Assembly: GCA_963712305.1 (NCBI GenBank)
Contig: CAVQHI010000001.1
Coordinates: forward strand, 62,001 to 126,000
DNA: 64,000 nt
Source: DATFNI01 sp963712305
Lineage (GTDB): Bacteria > Bacteroidota > Rhodothermia > Balneolales > DATFMH01
Direction: 5' to 3'
Numbering within the stretch: position 1 is the stretch's first letter; each line of letters opens with the position of its first letter. The notes beneath the pieces were generated by a model. It was given only the letters and a program-made list of their open reading frames with translations, did not search any database and had not been told where the DNA came from. Positions 26,796 through 34,821 of this stretch are shown in pieces. The translations under genes and the position numbers were made by a program.

Positions 26796-26896
26796 ATGGA
26801 AACTCGTTTAGCCATTACCCGGAATAATTCGGTGAAATAGTTTTTAGTTCCAAAATACAAACTTAGTCTCTCTACCCGACATCATGAGACTAACAA

Positions 26897-27889
26897 CTAT
26901 AATCTGTTGTAAACCAGTTCCAGCATCAGATCGCCAACGGCTTTCATTGTATTCCAGTCGATGATGGACAGGTCATCTTTGTGCGTGTGCCAGTATGGAG
27001 GGAAATGCACTTGTCCTCCTTCAACACGGTGATTAATGATATCTATCGTCGGAAAATTCATATACTGATTGAGCACCGTGTGATCATCGGTAACACCTGG
27101 TGTCTGTTCCTTGGTGAATAGTGTGTCAAGGCCAATTTGATCTGCTACATTCCAAATCGCATTAACAAGAAACGGGGCATAACTGTATGAAGCTCCTTCT
27201 TTGGGAAAATGTGCGTTCTTCCCGCCTACCATATCCAACAGTATTCCGAAACGCGGATTGTATCCCGGGACCGGAGGATGTTGCGCCCAATATCTTGATC
27301 CGAGAAAGTAGTAGTTGTCTTCACCACTCTTCCCGTAATCCTCTCCATCCCAGAAAACGAGATCGACGCCAACCGGAGGTGGATTTTTTTGGAATTCCCG
27401 TGCCATCTCCATAAGTACAGCCACTCCACTTGCTCCATCGTCAGCGCCGGGAATCGGTTTATCCTGGTAGGATTTATCCGGATCCTGATCGGAACGGGGC
27501 CTGGTATCCCAGTGGGTAGATATCATGATCCGGTCATGATCGTTGGGATTAAATGCTGCAATGATGTTGGTAAGGTGCAGGGTATCATTACTGTAGCCCT
27601 TTATATCGAAATTTTGTTTATAAACCATCGATTTACCGGCGTAGCGATCCATTTGGTTTACAATCCACTGCTTTTCCTGGCCGTGAGCTTTCGTGTTGGG
27701 CACGCGTGGTCCCCATTGAAGCTGCTCAGTCACATCCTGGTAGGCGCTGTCGGCTGAGAAAGCCGGTACCGTTCGCCCTTTGGAGGTTAGATCGTATTTC
27801 TGGGAATTGCGGCTATCCGATTTACTGCATGAGTAAAAAAGGACAACAGATGAAAACAGGATTACTGAGAGATAGCCAGTCTTATGCAT
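26897..27889 (-). CDS. M28-family zinc peptidase / glutaminyl cyclase-like lipoprotein
   Basis: 330 residues with lipobox LFYSC (Cys21). Zinc ligands follow the M28 pattern: STHWDTRP (His126, with Asp128), GADDGASG (Asp150), WDGEDYG (catalytic Glu and ligand), LLDMVGGK (Asp) and the C-terminal HTHKDD (His). The WGPRVPNTKAHGQ start, short SSRYWAQ-type loop and overall length resemble secreted glutaminyl-peptide cyclotransferases of the M28 fold rather than larger aminopeptidases, so either activity is possible. Likely outer-membrane anchored, facing the periplasm or surface. Confidence 0.85.
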   Translation of the reverse strand: MHKTGYLSVILFSSVVLFYSCSKSDSRNSQKYDLTSKGRTVPAFSADSAYQDVTEQLQWGPRVPNTKAHGQEKQWIVNQMDRYAGKSMVYKQNFDIKGYSNDTLHLTNIIAAFNPNDHDRIMISTHWDTRPRSDQDPDKSYQDKPIPGADDGASGVAVLMEMAREFQKNPPPVGVDLVFWDGEDYGKSGEDNYYFLGSRYWAQHPPVPGYNPRFGILLDMVGGKNAHFPKEGASYSYAPFLVNAIWNVADQIGLDTLFTKEQTPGVTDDHTVLNQYMNFPTIDIINHRVEGGQVHFPPYWHTHKDDLSIIDWNTMKAVGDLMLELVYNRL

Positions 27890-27949
27890 TCCTCCCTCTG
27901 AGAATGATTTCCAATTTTAGCTGTCCTGGATTTGATGCAAACTTAGGCA

Positions 27950-28723
27950 TCATGACAAAGTTCTGGATACCATGGTGGCAGCTGATTGTGCCACAGGAAA
28001 TACAACGGTATCGAGCAGGTTAACGTGATCCGGCCGGTTTGCGATAAAAACTACAATTTCGGCAATATCATCAGCGGTTAACGGCTTCATTCCTTCATAT
28101 ACCTTATCTGCTTTGTCTTCGTCGCCTTTAAAACGAACCATGCTGAACTCTGTTTCAACCAGACCTGGTGATACCTGGCTTACACGCACATTGGTCCCTT
28201 GTAAGTCCATTTTTGTAGATTTGGTGATCGCTGTAACGGCATGCTTTGCCGCACAATAAACAACCCCACCCGGATAGGCTTCGTGGCCCGCAATAGAACC
28301 GATGTTAATGATATGCCCGGAGTTACGCTCTTTCATACCCGGTGACAGCAACCGCGTCATGGTGAGCAAGCCCTTAACATTGGTATCGATCATAGCGTCC
28401 CAGTCCTCAAAGCTGCCTGAGTAAACCGGATCGACTCCGTGAGCGCCTCCGGCGTTATTTACTAAAATATCAACCGGAGTCGCCTTGATTTGATCGATGA
28501 AATATCGACAGGCTGAACGGTCAGTGATATCAAACGCGCCAATCGTTACCTCGACACCATGTTCATCTTTCAGGGTTCCGGCCAGCTTTTCAAGCCGCTC
28601 CTTGCGTCTTCCTGTTATGATTAAATTTACACCATGTTCAGCCAATTGACGGGCAACAGATTCACCAATACCCGATGTAGCTCCAGTGACAAGAGCTGTC
28701 TTGCCTTCTAGTCTGTTCTTCAT
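27950..28723 (-). CDS. Short-chain dehydrogenase/reductase (YdfG-like)
   Basis: 257 residues. NADP-binding TGATSGIG (14-21) is followed by the Arg pair TGRRKERL that favours NADPH. NNAGG is near residue 91, the catalytic Ser is in NIGSIAGHEAYPGG and YCAAKHAV gives Tyr and Lys. The shape and C-terminus (HVNLLDTVVFPVAQSA) resemble the YdfG/serine-3-dehydrogenase group acting on 3-hydroxy acids; substrate is uncertain. It follows gatA by 14 bp. Confidence 0.82.
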   Translation of the reverse strand: MKNRLEGKTALVTGATSGIGESVARQLAEHGVNLIITGRRKERLEKLAGTLKDEHGVEVTIGAFDITDRSACRYFIDQIKATPVDILVNNAGGAHGVDPVYSGSFEDWDAMIDTNVKGLLTMTRLLSPGMKERNSGHIINIGSIAGHEAYPGGVVYCAAKHAVTAITKSTKMDLQGTNVRVSQVSPGLVETEFSMVRFKGDEDKADKVYEGMKPLTADDIAEIVVFIANRPDHVNLLDTVVFPVAQSAATMVSRTLS

Positions 28724-28737
28724 AATAATTTTCAGAT

Positions 28738-30285
28738 TCAGCTTACAGAGTCTGTCTGATATTGTCTTTCCACCAAACGTGCGGCTCCAAGAATGTTTTC
28801 TTCCTGGAACGTATCCCCCAGGAGTTGCAAGCCAACCGGAAGTCCGTTTGAATGAGTTCCAACCGGAACGTTGATGCCACAGATTCCTGCGAGATTTGCA
28901 GAAATCGTGTAGATATCATTCAGGTACATTTGAAGCGGATCATCAATCTTGGAACCAATATCAAATGCCGTTGTTGGGGAGGTTGGCGTTATGATGACAT
29001 CAACATTCTCAAAAGCACGGGTATAATCATCCTTGATTAGACGACGGGTCTTCTGTGCTTTGGCATAATAGGCATCATAATACCCTGAGCTGAGCACATA
29101 GGTCCCTAACATGATACGCCGCTTGACCTCGGGGCCAAATCCTTCTGTACGGCTCTGTTTATACAACCGTATCAACGCCGAGTCCATGTTGTTGATCTGA
29201 TGTTTAATGTCGTCTTTATTACTTTCGTCTGCTTTCTTAAGCTGCTCGCTCAGTGCTTCCTCTTCCCGTCGGAGCTGCTCTTTTACTTTCTTGATATCAG
29301 CTCTATAACCAAAGCGAACACCATCGTAACGAGCGAGATTACTCGAAGCCTCCGCTGTGGCCAGAATATAATACGTCGCTATGGCATACTTGCTGTTAGG
29401 AAGCTGAATGGGCACGACCTTGGCGCCGTCATTCTCGAGAGCTTTAACTGCATCCATTATTTGATCACGGATCTCGGTATCCAGTCCCTCACCGAAAAAT
29501 GCTTCTGGTATTCCTATTTTTATTGAACTGGAAGGATTTTCGACCGCTTTGATATAATCAGGAACAGGGACACTTGCCGATGTACCGTCCCGTTTGTCTC
29601 TTCCTGCCAGTACACCCAGAATCCTTGCCGCATCACCGACAGTATTTGCGAGTGGACCAATCGAATCGAATGAGGATGCGAAAGCAACCAATCCATACCT
29701 TGAGACGCGACCGTACGAGGGTTTAAGGCCAACAATCCCACAAAAGGATGAAGGTTGTCGAATAGATCCACCCGTATCCGATCCCAACGCAGAATTGCAG
29801 AAACCTGCGGCGACAGCAGCTGCGCTACCACCGGACGAACCACCTGTCACCTTAGATGTATCGTGTGGATTCCTGGCGGGTCCAAAAATACTATTCTCGT
29901 TCGATGAGCCCATTCCAAACTCATCCATATTAGTTCTGCCGATAAACAGGGCATCTTCAGCCTTAAGACGTTCAATAACAGTGGCGTTGTAAACGCCTTC
30001 GAACGGTTTTAGAATCTGAGATGCGCACGTTACCTGCTTACCCTTCTCACTAATAATGTCTTTGATGCCCATAATGGCGCCTGCCATACTTCCGGCCGAT
30101 CCCTTTTCGATCTTACTCTGTATGACCTCGGCTTTCTTACGGACCTCATCCCTGTAGAGTGCGGTAAATGCGTTAATTTCTGGTCGTTTTTCAGCAGCTT
30201 CAAGATAGCTCTCAACTGCTTCGGGAAGTGTAGTTCGTTTATCTTGTATCTCAGTTCGTAACTGAGCTATGCTCCTGCCTGACAA
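28738..30285 (-). CDS. gatA: Asp/Glu-tRNA amidotransferase subunit A
   Basis: Amidase subunit of GatCAB, which converts Glu-tRNA(Gln) and Asp-tRNA(Asn) to the amide forms. The Ser-cisSer-Lys triad is Lys75 (GIKDI), Ser150 (TGGSSGGS) and Ser174 (SDTGGSIRQP), with the same spacing as in the S. aureus enzyme. At 515 residues it is about 30 longer than usual. The extra length is a highly charged, probably coiled insertion at about 331-372, between RYDGVRFGYRA and SRTEGFG. gatB and gatC are not in the window. It lies 18 bp after the first tatA. Confidence 0.94.
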   Translation of the reverse strand: MSGRSIAQLRTEIQDKRTTLPEAVESYLEAAEKRPEINAFTALYRDEVRKKAEVIQSKIEKGSAGSMAGAIMGIKDIISEKGKQVTCASQILKPFEGVYNATVIERLKAEDALFIGRTNMDEFGMGSSNENSIFGPARNPHDTSKVTGGSSGGSAAAVAAGFCNSALGSDTGGSIRQPSSFCGIVGLKPSYGRVSRYGLVAFASSFDSIGPLANTVGDAARILGVLAGRDKRDGTSASVPVPDYIKAVENPSSSIKIGIPEAFFGEGLDTEIRDQIMDAVKALENDGAKVVPIQLPNSKYAIATYYILATAEASSNLARYDGVRFGYRADIKKVKEQLRREEEALSEQLKKADESNKDDIKHQINNMDSALIRLYKQSRTEGFGPEVKRRIMLGTYVLSSGYYDAYYAKAQKTRRLIKDDYTRAFENVDVIITPTSPTTAFDIGSKIDDPLQMYLNDIYTISANLAGICGINVPVGTHSNGLPVGLQLLGDTFQEENILGAARLVERQYQTDSVS

Positions 30286-30302
30286 AACGATTCTTTTTAA
30301 GG

Positions 30303-30554
30303 TTATTGTGGTCCCGAAACATTCGGGATTTCTGTTTTAATCTGTTCTTCGTTGTGATGTTGCGGTTCGGGTCTGCTCTGAAATTGCTCTTCCCTGCCGC
30401 TGTTTTCTATTTCTTTTCGAACGTCATTCGCTGCTTTGCGAAATTCATTAATTCCTTGTCCTAGTCCACGTGCAAGTTCAGGTATTTTTTTTGCACCAAA
30501 TAAAAGAAAAACGACCAGGATGATGATCACCCATTCCATGCCGCCGAATTCCAT
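30303..30554 (-). CDS. tatA: Twin-arginine translocase TatA-type subunit (copy 1)
   Basis: 83 residues: short N-terminus, one membrane helix (EWVIIILVVFLLFGAKKIPEL), the conserved hinge FGAKKIPELARGLG and an amphipathic helix, then a charged tail. TatA oligomers form the pore for folded proteins of the Tat pathway. The Glu/Gly before the helix and FG at the hinge are the key features. Nearly identical over the first 45 residues to the second tatA 210 bp upstream. No tatC is present in this window. Confidence 0.9.
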   Translation of the reverse strand: MEFGGMEWVIIILVVFLLFGAKKIPELARGLGQGINEFRKAANDVRKEIENSGREEQFQSRPEPQHHNEEQIKTEIPNVSGPQ

Positions 30555-30764
30555 AATATTCTTCCTTCATTATGTAGTTAGATGAGTACGTTCTGTCCGG
30601 TGAACGTATAAGGGTAATAGTTCAGTCACCGAACCAGGTCGGGACTCATAATCAGTCCAATCATATGAAAAGATGATAATATTAGGCTTTAATATGATTG
30701 AACCCCACCTACGCATAACCTGAAAATTCAGGTAGTCTATGTCAAAAACCGCTTAAACTTGTTA

Positions 30765-31064
30765 TCAGGAATGTGAATCAGTCTGACTAGCTTTGGGAGC
30801 TTCTTTCTCCTTAGGCTCTTCTGTTGATTGCTGGTGATTTTGCTGCTCCTGATTATATCGCTGACGCTGCTGCTGACGATGCTGATCCGGATCCTCTTCC
30901 TGGCTACTTCTCTCGATTTCTTTCTTGATATCGTTCGAAGCGCGACGAAATTCATTAATTCCTTGTCCAAGACCGCGAGCCAACTCGGGGATCTTTTTGG
31001 CACCGAATAACAGTAAAACAACCAAGATGATGATCACCCATTCCATTCCACCAAAACTTCCCAT
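30765..31064 (-). CDS. tatA: Twin-arginine translocase TatA-type subunit (copy 2)
   Basis: 99 residues. The same membrane and amphipathic helices as the downstream copy (EWVIIILVVLLLFGAKKIPELARGLGQGINEFRRAS) show a tandem duplication, but the tail is different: long, Gln/Glu/Lys-rich (QQQRQRYNQEQQNHQQ) and probably disordered. It is the first gene of the tatA-tatA-gatA-SDR-M28-prmA-ppx run. In the 210-bp gap between the copies there is a 7-bp-arm palindrome, ACCTGAA-AA-TTCAGGT, at 30718-30733. Confidence 0.9.
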   Translation of the reverse strand: MGSFGGMEWVIIILVVLLLFGAKKIPELARGLGQGINEFRRASNDIKKEIERSSQEEDPDQHRQQQRQRYNQEQQNHQQSTEEPKEKEAPKASQTDSHS

Positions 31065-31524
31065 ATCTAATATCCTTTTTTACGTTTTAACATGTTCGCT
31101 TCAAAGAGGAAACGACAAAATAGAACAAAAAGTGTTAAAACCTTTTTATATTAGCACAACTGTTACCTTTTTAGAATAAGCAAGATAATGACTATTCACA
31201 ACAATTTCGGCATTCAAACGTATGCAAATCGAAATAATGATTTAGGTTGATTTAAAGCTGCCGATTGCATTGTATTATGATAGCGAATGTGAAACTTAAA
31301 TATTTGGTTGATAATAAAGGAAAATAGTACACGTTAGTGCGCTATCAGAACCAGGAAAGATCCATTAATACCATGGCGTTAAGCGTGTTTTTTCCTTATT
31401 GAACAAAAGAATATTTTGGTATTTTTTTGATTTTTTTTAAAAAAAGTCCACATCAGACTTGAATTTTACGTCAAGTTCGGTTTTAATACCCGCAAATAAA
31501 ACACTTACTAATTCACTCTACTAT
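31065..31524. other. Divergent intergenic region between tatA and the DUF2795 gene
   Basis: 460 bp, AT-rich, with a long T/A tract near 31420-31445. It must contain the promoters of two divergent transcription units, but I could not identify boxes with confidence. No open frame here has family features; the short frame preceding 31525 is simply upstream extension of the DUF2795 frame. Confidence 0.45.
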
Positions 31525-31770
31525 ATGTATTGGACAATTGAACTGGCTGCGACACTGGAGGATGCACCTTGGCCAGCGACAAGGGATGAGCTTATTGAAT
31601 GGTCTGAGCGCAATGGCTGTCCTCAGCAAGTGCTCGACAATCTCTATGAGCTGGATGAGGAAGATGATACTCCCTACGAAAGTATCGAGGAGATATGGCC
31701 GGATTATATCATGAAAGAAGATTTTTTCCACAATGAAGAGGATGAAGGGTTTGACTATGATGACGTTTAG
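31525..31770 (+). CDS. DUF2795 domain protein
   Basis: 81 residues starting MYWTIELAATLEDAPWPAT, the characteristic opening of this small family of the Bacteroidota group. It continues with ELIEWSERNGCPQQVLDNL, YESIEEIWPDYIMKEDFF and a strongly acidic tail. I chose ATG 31525 because family members begin at this MYW; an in-frame start at 31459 would add 22 unrelated residues. Function unknown; soluble and acidic (many Asp/Glu). A terminator follows at 31810. Confidence 0.85.
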   Translation: MYWTIELAATLEDAPWPATRDELIEWSERNGCPQQVLDNLYELDEEDDTPYESIEEIWPDYIMKEDFFHNEEDEGFDYDDV

Positions 31771-31809
31771 TGGGTAAGTTTATCCTAACGATTTCCAGGC
31801 CCTGTACAT

Positions 31810-31847
31810 AAGCGGTCGCTTGATTCGTTCAAGAGCCGCTTTTTTTG
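31810..31847 (+). terminator. Rho-independent terminator after the DUF2795 gene
   Basis: Stem with AAGCGG...CCGCTT outer arms and CTTGA/TTCAAG inner arms, loop ATTCG-like, directly followed by seven T. It ends about 30 bp before the chosen start of the TamA-like gene. Confidence 0.85.
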
Positions 31848-31874
31848 TATTTAAACCCCATACCTTTTGGGTTT

Positions 31875-34187
31875 TTGTTTCGAAAAAAATTTATATCAAC
31901 TCTTCTTCTACTTCTGGCAACAGGATTGGCTGGCGTATCATACTCGCAGGCACAATCACGGCCGGACTCAACCCATAAAAGTATCCCCGTAGTGCGTCGA
32001 TTGCGATTTGTGGGCAATCACCATGTCGGTACAAGTCTGCTGGAGACCATCGTTCGTACTCACACAAATCGTGAGTTTCTCGGCGTTCCTATGGTAACAC
32101 CGTGGTACTGGCTGTGGGAACTCACTCACTTTGTAGGGGAAAGGCCGGCGACTCTCGATCGCAATGTGGTAGCACAGGATATATCACGACTTAGACTTTA
32201 TTACGAGTCGCAGGGATTCTTCTACACAACTGTCGACACAACTGTAGTGCAATACAGAAAAGATCGTTACGAGGTATCTTTTATCATTGATGAAGGGAAA
32301 CCCTCGAACATACAACGGGTCTATTTTAGCGGTATGCCTGCTTTTCCGGATTCGACAAGACGTGACAGATTCTACAAACAAAGCGACCTTACCGATAAGA
32401 AAATAAACGATACAACCTACACCGTTCATCAGCGGTTCACTTTTGATGCCCTGACCAAGGAACGGGAACGTATCATCAGCTATCTGAAGAATCATGGCTA
32501 CGCTGCTGTCCAAAGAGATTCTGTGAGTGTTAAGGTTATGAAAATCCCGCAGGACACGCTGAATCTGAATATCATGTTCCTTGTCGAGCACGGTCCGATC
32601 TATCACTTTGGGAACACCTATATAAATCTGGCCGGACCTAAAAATGATACAACTTATGACGAACGGGATACGCTGAGGAGTCCTCCATTTACTGCAGCTA
32701 ATACCGATAAAATACTTTTTTTAAAACTAAGCTCTGGTGCACACTCCAGGTCCAGTCTTTTGACCGATCAGTTGCTTTTTAAACCTGGTGAACTATTCAA
32801 TAACCGTGAATACATTCAAACCATCAACGAATTTCAGAATCTCGGGATGATGAACGTTCGCCGGTTTGCGCTCAACAAAACGGGAGGCCTGCCTGATTAT
32901 TCAAATCCGTATCTTCCTGTTCTTATTGATCTTCAATCTTTGCCCAGACGCAGTATTTCCATGGACCTGTTCGGAATGCAGCGATATGGTTACGGCGCAG
33001 GTGCAGGTGTCACTTATACAGATAACAACGTTTTTGGAAAAGCGCAGCAAATTCAAATTGGAACAAAAGGCAGTTTTGAATACGTCTCTCAGAAGTCACT
33101 GACAAAAAAAATACTCTACAGCCTGGAAGGATCCATTTCGTACATTGAACCAAAGTTGAATTTTCCTTTTAATTTTCTGGATAAAGAACCGCTCTTTTTA
33201 AATTCACGAACGCGATACCAGTTATCGGCAACGCATGTTAACCAGGACAACTTTAACATCAATGCCAACATTCGGTTCGATCAGCGATACGAAGTTGATC
33301 ACGATCAATTCACACGCAGCACATTGGATTTCCCAGAAATTGAATGGACGGACGCGAGTGCCACCGGCCAGTTTAAAGCGAGTCTTGATTCGACGTTCAA
33401 GAATAACGAGTTGCAGAAACAATTTATCCTCGAGGATTTCAAGCCCCAGGTTAACTCTACCATTCGATACACTTTCCGAAGTTCGCATACGGATATCATC
33501 GAGCGTAATTACGGTTATTTTCTTGAAACAGGGATAGAGTCTGGCGGTAATATTCCATTTCTGGTTGATCGTTTCATCACGACTCCGCAAAAACTTGAAG
33601 GATCCATCCCCACTTTTGGGATCAGTAATTCCAGGCTTACCTATAGCCAGTATGCTAAAGTCACGTTCGATTATCGCCGTTATATTCCGGTTTCGCCGAA
33701 CTCCGTTTTCGCCTATGCTGGTTTCGTTGGCTATGCCATTCCCTACGGAAAAAACAAAACCATCCCGTTAACCAAGCGTTTCTATGCGGGCGGAAGCAAT
33801 GATATTCGTGGTTGGGCTCCCTTCCGTCTTGGACCGGGCCCTCTGGAAGATCAGCAATTGGTTAATGGCGGAGAAATAAAATTAGCAGGTCACGTTGAGG
33901 TACGGCAGGAAATTTTCAAGAGATTCCTTTCTACCCGATGGGTTTTGGCGATGTTCACAGATTTTGGTAACGTCTGGAATGGTCCGCGAAATCCGATCTC
34001 TACCGGACGATTCGCTTTTGATTCATTCTATAAGCAAATTGCAGTCGGCTCCGGTTTTGGTATCCGGCTTGACTGGCAATATGTTATCTTCCGAATTGAT
34101 TTCGCATACAGAGTACATGATCTAAAAAAGGGATGGTTTAAGAAAAATGCACTTGGACTCAGTTTTGGTATCGGACAATCGTTCTAA
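31875..34187 (+). CDS. BamA/TamA-family outer-membrane beta-barrel protein
   Basis: About 770 residues: signal peptide (MFRKKFISTLLLLLATGLAGVSYSQ), POTRA-like repeats over the first 300 or so residues (VVRRLRFVGNHHVGTSLLETIV, RLRLYYESQGFFYTTVDTTV, SYLKNHGYAAVQRDSVSV) and a C-terminal surface-antigen barrel (KRFYAGGSNDIRGW, LGPGP, aromatic last strand GLSFGIGQSF). The RGW motif is the barrel lid-lock element of Omp85 proteins. No ATG precedes the signal peptide in frame: TTG at 31875 gives the best signal, and TTG at 31845 would lie in the terminator. Likely in assembly or translocation of outer-membrane proteins; BamA itself is less likely given few POTRAs. Confidence 0.83.
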   Translation: MFRKKFISTLLLLLATGLAGVSYSQAQSRPDSTHKSIPVVRRLRFVGNHHVGTSLLETIVRTHTNREFLGVPMVTPWYWLWELTHFVGERPATLDRNVVAQDISRLRLYYESQGFFYTTVDTTVVQYRKDRYEVSFIIDEGKPSNIQRVYFSGMPAFPDSTRRDRFYKQSDLTDKKINDTTYTVHQRFTFDALTKERERIISYLKNHGYAAVQRDSVSVKVMKIPQDTLNLNIMFLVEHGPIYHFGNTYINLAGPKNDTTYDERDTLRSPPFTAANTDKILFLKLSSGAHSRSSLLTDQLLFKPGELFNNREYIQTINEFQNLGMMNVRRFALNKTGGLPDYSNPYLPVLIDLQSLPRRSISMDLFGMQRYGYGAGAGVTYTDNNVFGKAQQIQIGTKGSFEYVSQKSLTKKILYSLEGSISYIEPKLNFPFNFLDKEPLFLNSRTRYQLSATHVNQDNFNINANIRFDQRYEVDHDQFTRSTLDFPEIEWTDASATGQFKASLDSTFKNNELQKQFILEDFKPQVNSTIRYTFRSSHTDIIERNYGYFLETGIESGGNIPFLVDRFITTPQKLEGSIPTFGISNSRLTYSQYAKVTFDYRRYIPVSPNSVFAYAGFVGYAIPYGKNKTIPLTKRFYAGGSNDIRGWAPFRLGPGPLEDQQLVNGGEIKLAGHVEVRQEIFKRFLSTRWVLAMFTDFGNVWNGPRNPISTGRFAFDSFYKQIAVGSGFGIRLDWQYVIFRIDFAYRVHDLKKGWFKKNALGLSFGIGQSF

Positions 34188-34202
34188 ATTATTCAGAGAA
34201 AC

Positions 34203-34733
34203 ATGATGAGTACCGGTAAATTCAGAAATTTTAAGAAACAGGCGGATATTATCTTTAAGACACGGTTATTGGCTGATTTTACGCCTGCCGAACGGTATGA
34301 GTTTCTGCAGCTTTGTCATAATCGAAAATTCAAATCCGGTGAATTCATTTTTCACCAGGGAGATCCCGGCACAGGTTTGTACATTCTCGAGGACGGTCTT
34401 ATTGAACTGACGCTCGATACTGGTGATTTCGACGAAATACCATCCCGTCATCTGCATCCAACCGAATGCATCGGAACCCTTGCTGTAATCAGTGAAAGCC
34501 GACGTTACTGCAGTGCCCGCTGTGTGACGGACTCTCGAGTGTTCGGATTCTTTCGCCCGGACTATGAAGTGCTTCGCAACCGTCAACCGCGCATCGCCAT
34601 CAAACTTATGGAGGCCATTGCCAACAATCTGGTTGCCAAACTCAACCATGCTCTTGTCCAGCTTAACGAACACACCGACTCAAAAACACTATTTGATATC
34701 CAGGCTGGTCTCCCCACCGACGAAGCTCTTTAG
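34203..34733 (+). CDS. Cyclic nucleotide-binding domain protein without HTH
   Basis: 176 residues, one Crp-type beta-roll (residues about 20-140): FKSGEFIFHQGDPGTGLYILEDGLIELTL matches the domain, followed by ECIGTLAVISESRRYCSARC and a helix LRNRQPRIAIKLMEAIANNLVAKLN. There is no C-terminal winged helix, so it is not a standard Crp/Fnr regulator. The phosphate-binding cassette RSA is replaced (SRRYCSARC), so cyclic nucleotide binding is doubtful. It lies 15 bp after the TamA-like gene, probably in the same operon. Confidence 0.78.
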   Translation: MMSTGKFRNFKKQADIIFKTRLLADFTPAERYEFLQLCHNRKFKSGEFIFHQGDPGTGLYILEDGLIELTLDTGDFDEIPSRHLHPTECIGTLAVISESRRYCSARCVTDSRVFGFFRPDYEVLRNRQPRIAIKLMEAIANNLVAKLNHALVQLNEHTDSKTLFDIQAGLPTDEAL

Positions 34734-34763
34734 GTGATGCATCCCGGTTAATCGTCATCGGAA

Positions 34764-34814
34764 CTCACGTTCTCACTACTCACGTTCTCACTACTCAGGA
34801 CTCAGGACTCATTA
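34764..34814. repeat. Degenerate CTCA-headed tandem array
   Basis: Seven units in a row: CTCACGTT, CTCACTA, CTCACGTT, CTCACTA, CTCAGGA, CTCAGGA, CTCATTA. They fill most of the gap between the CNBD gene and rlmD and end 8 bp before the rlmD start. The unit is related to the exact CTCACTA array at 10883-10935. Confidence 0.8.
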
Positions 34815-34821
34815 CTAATTT

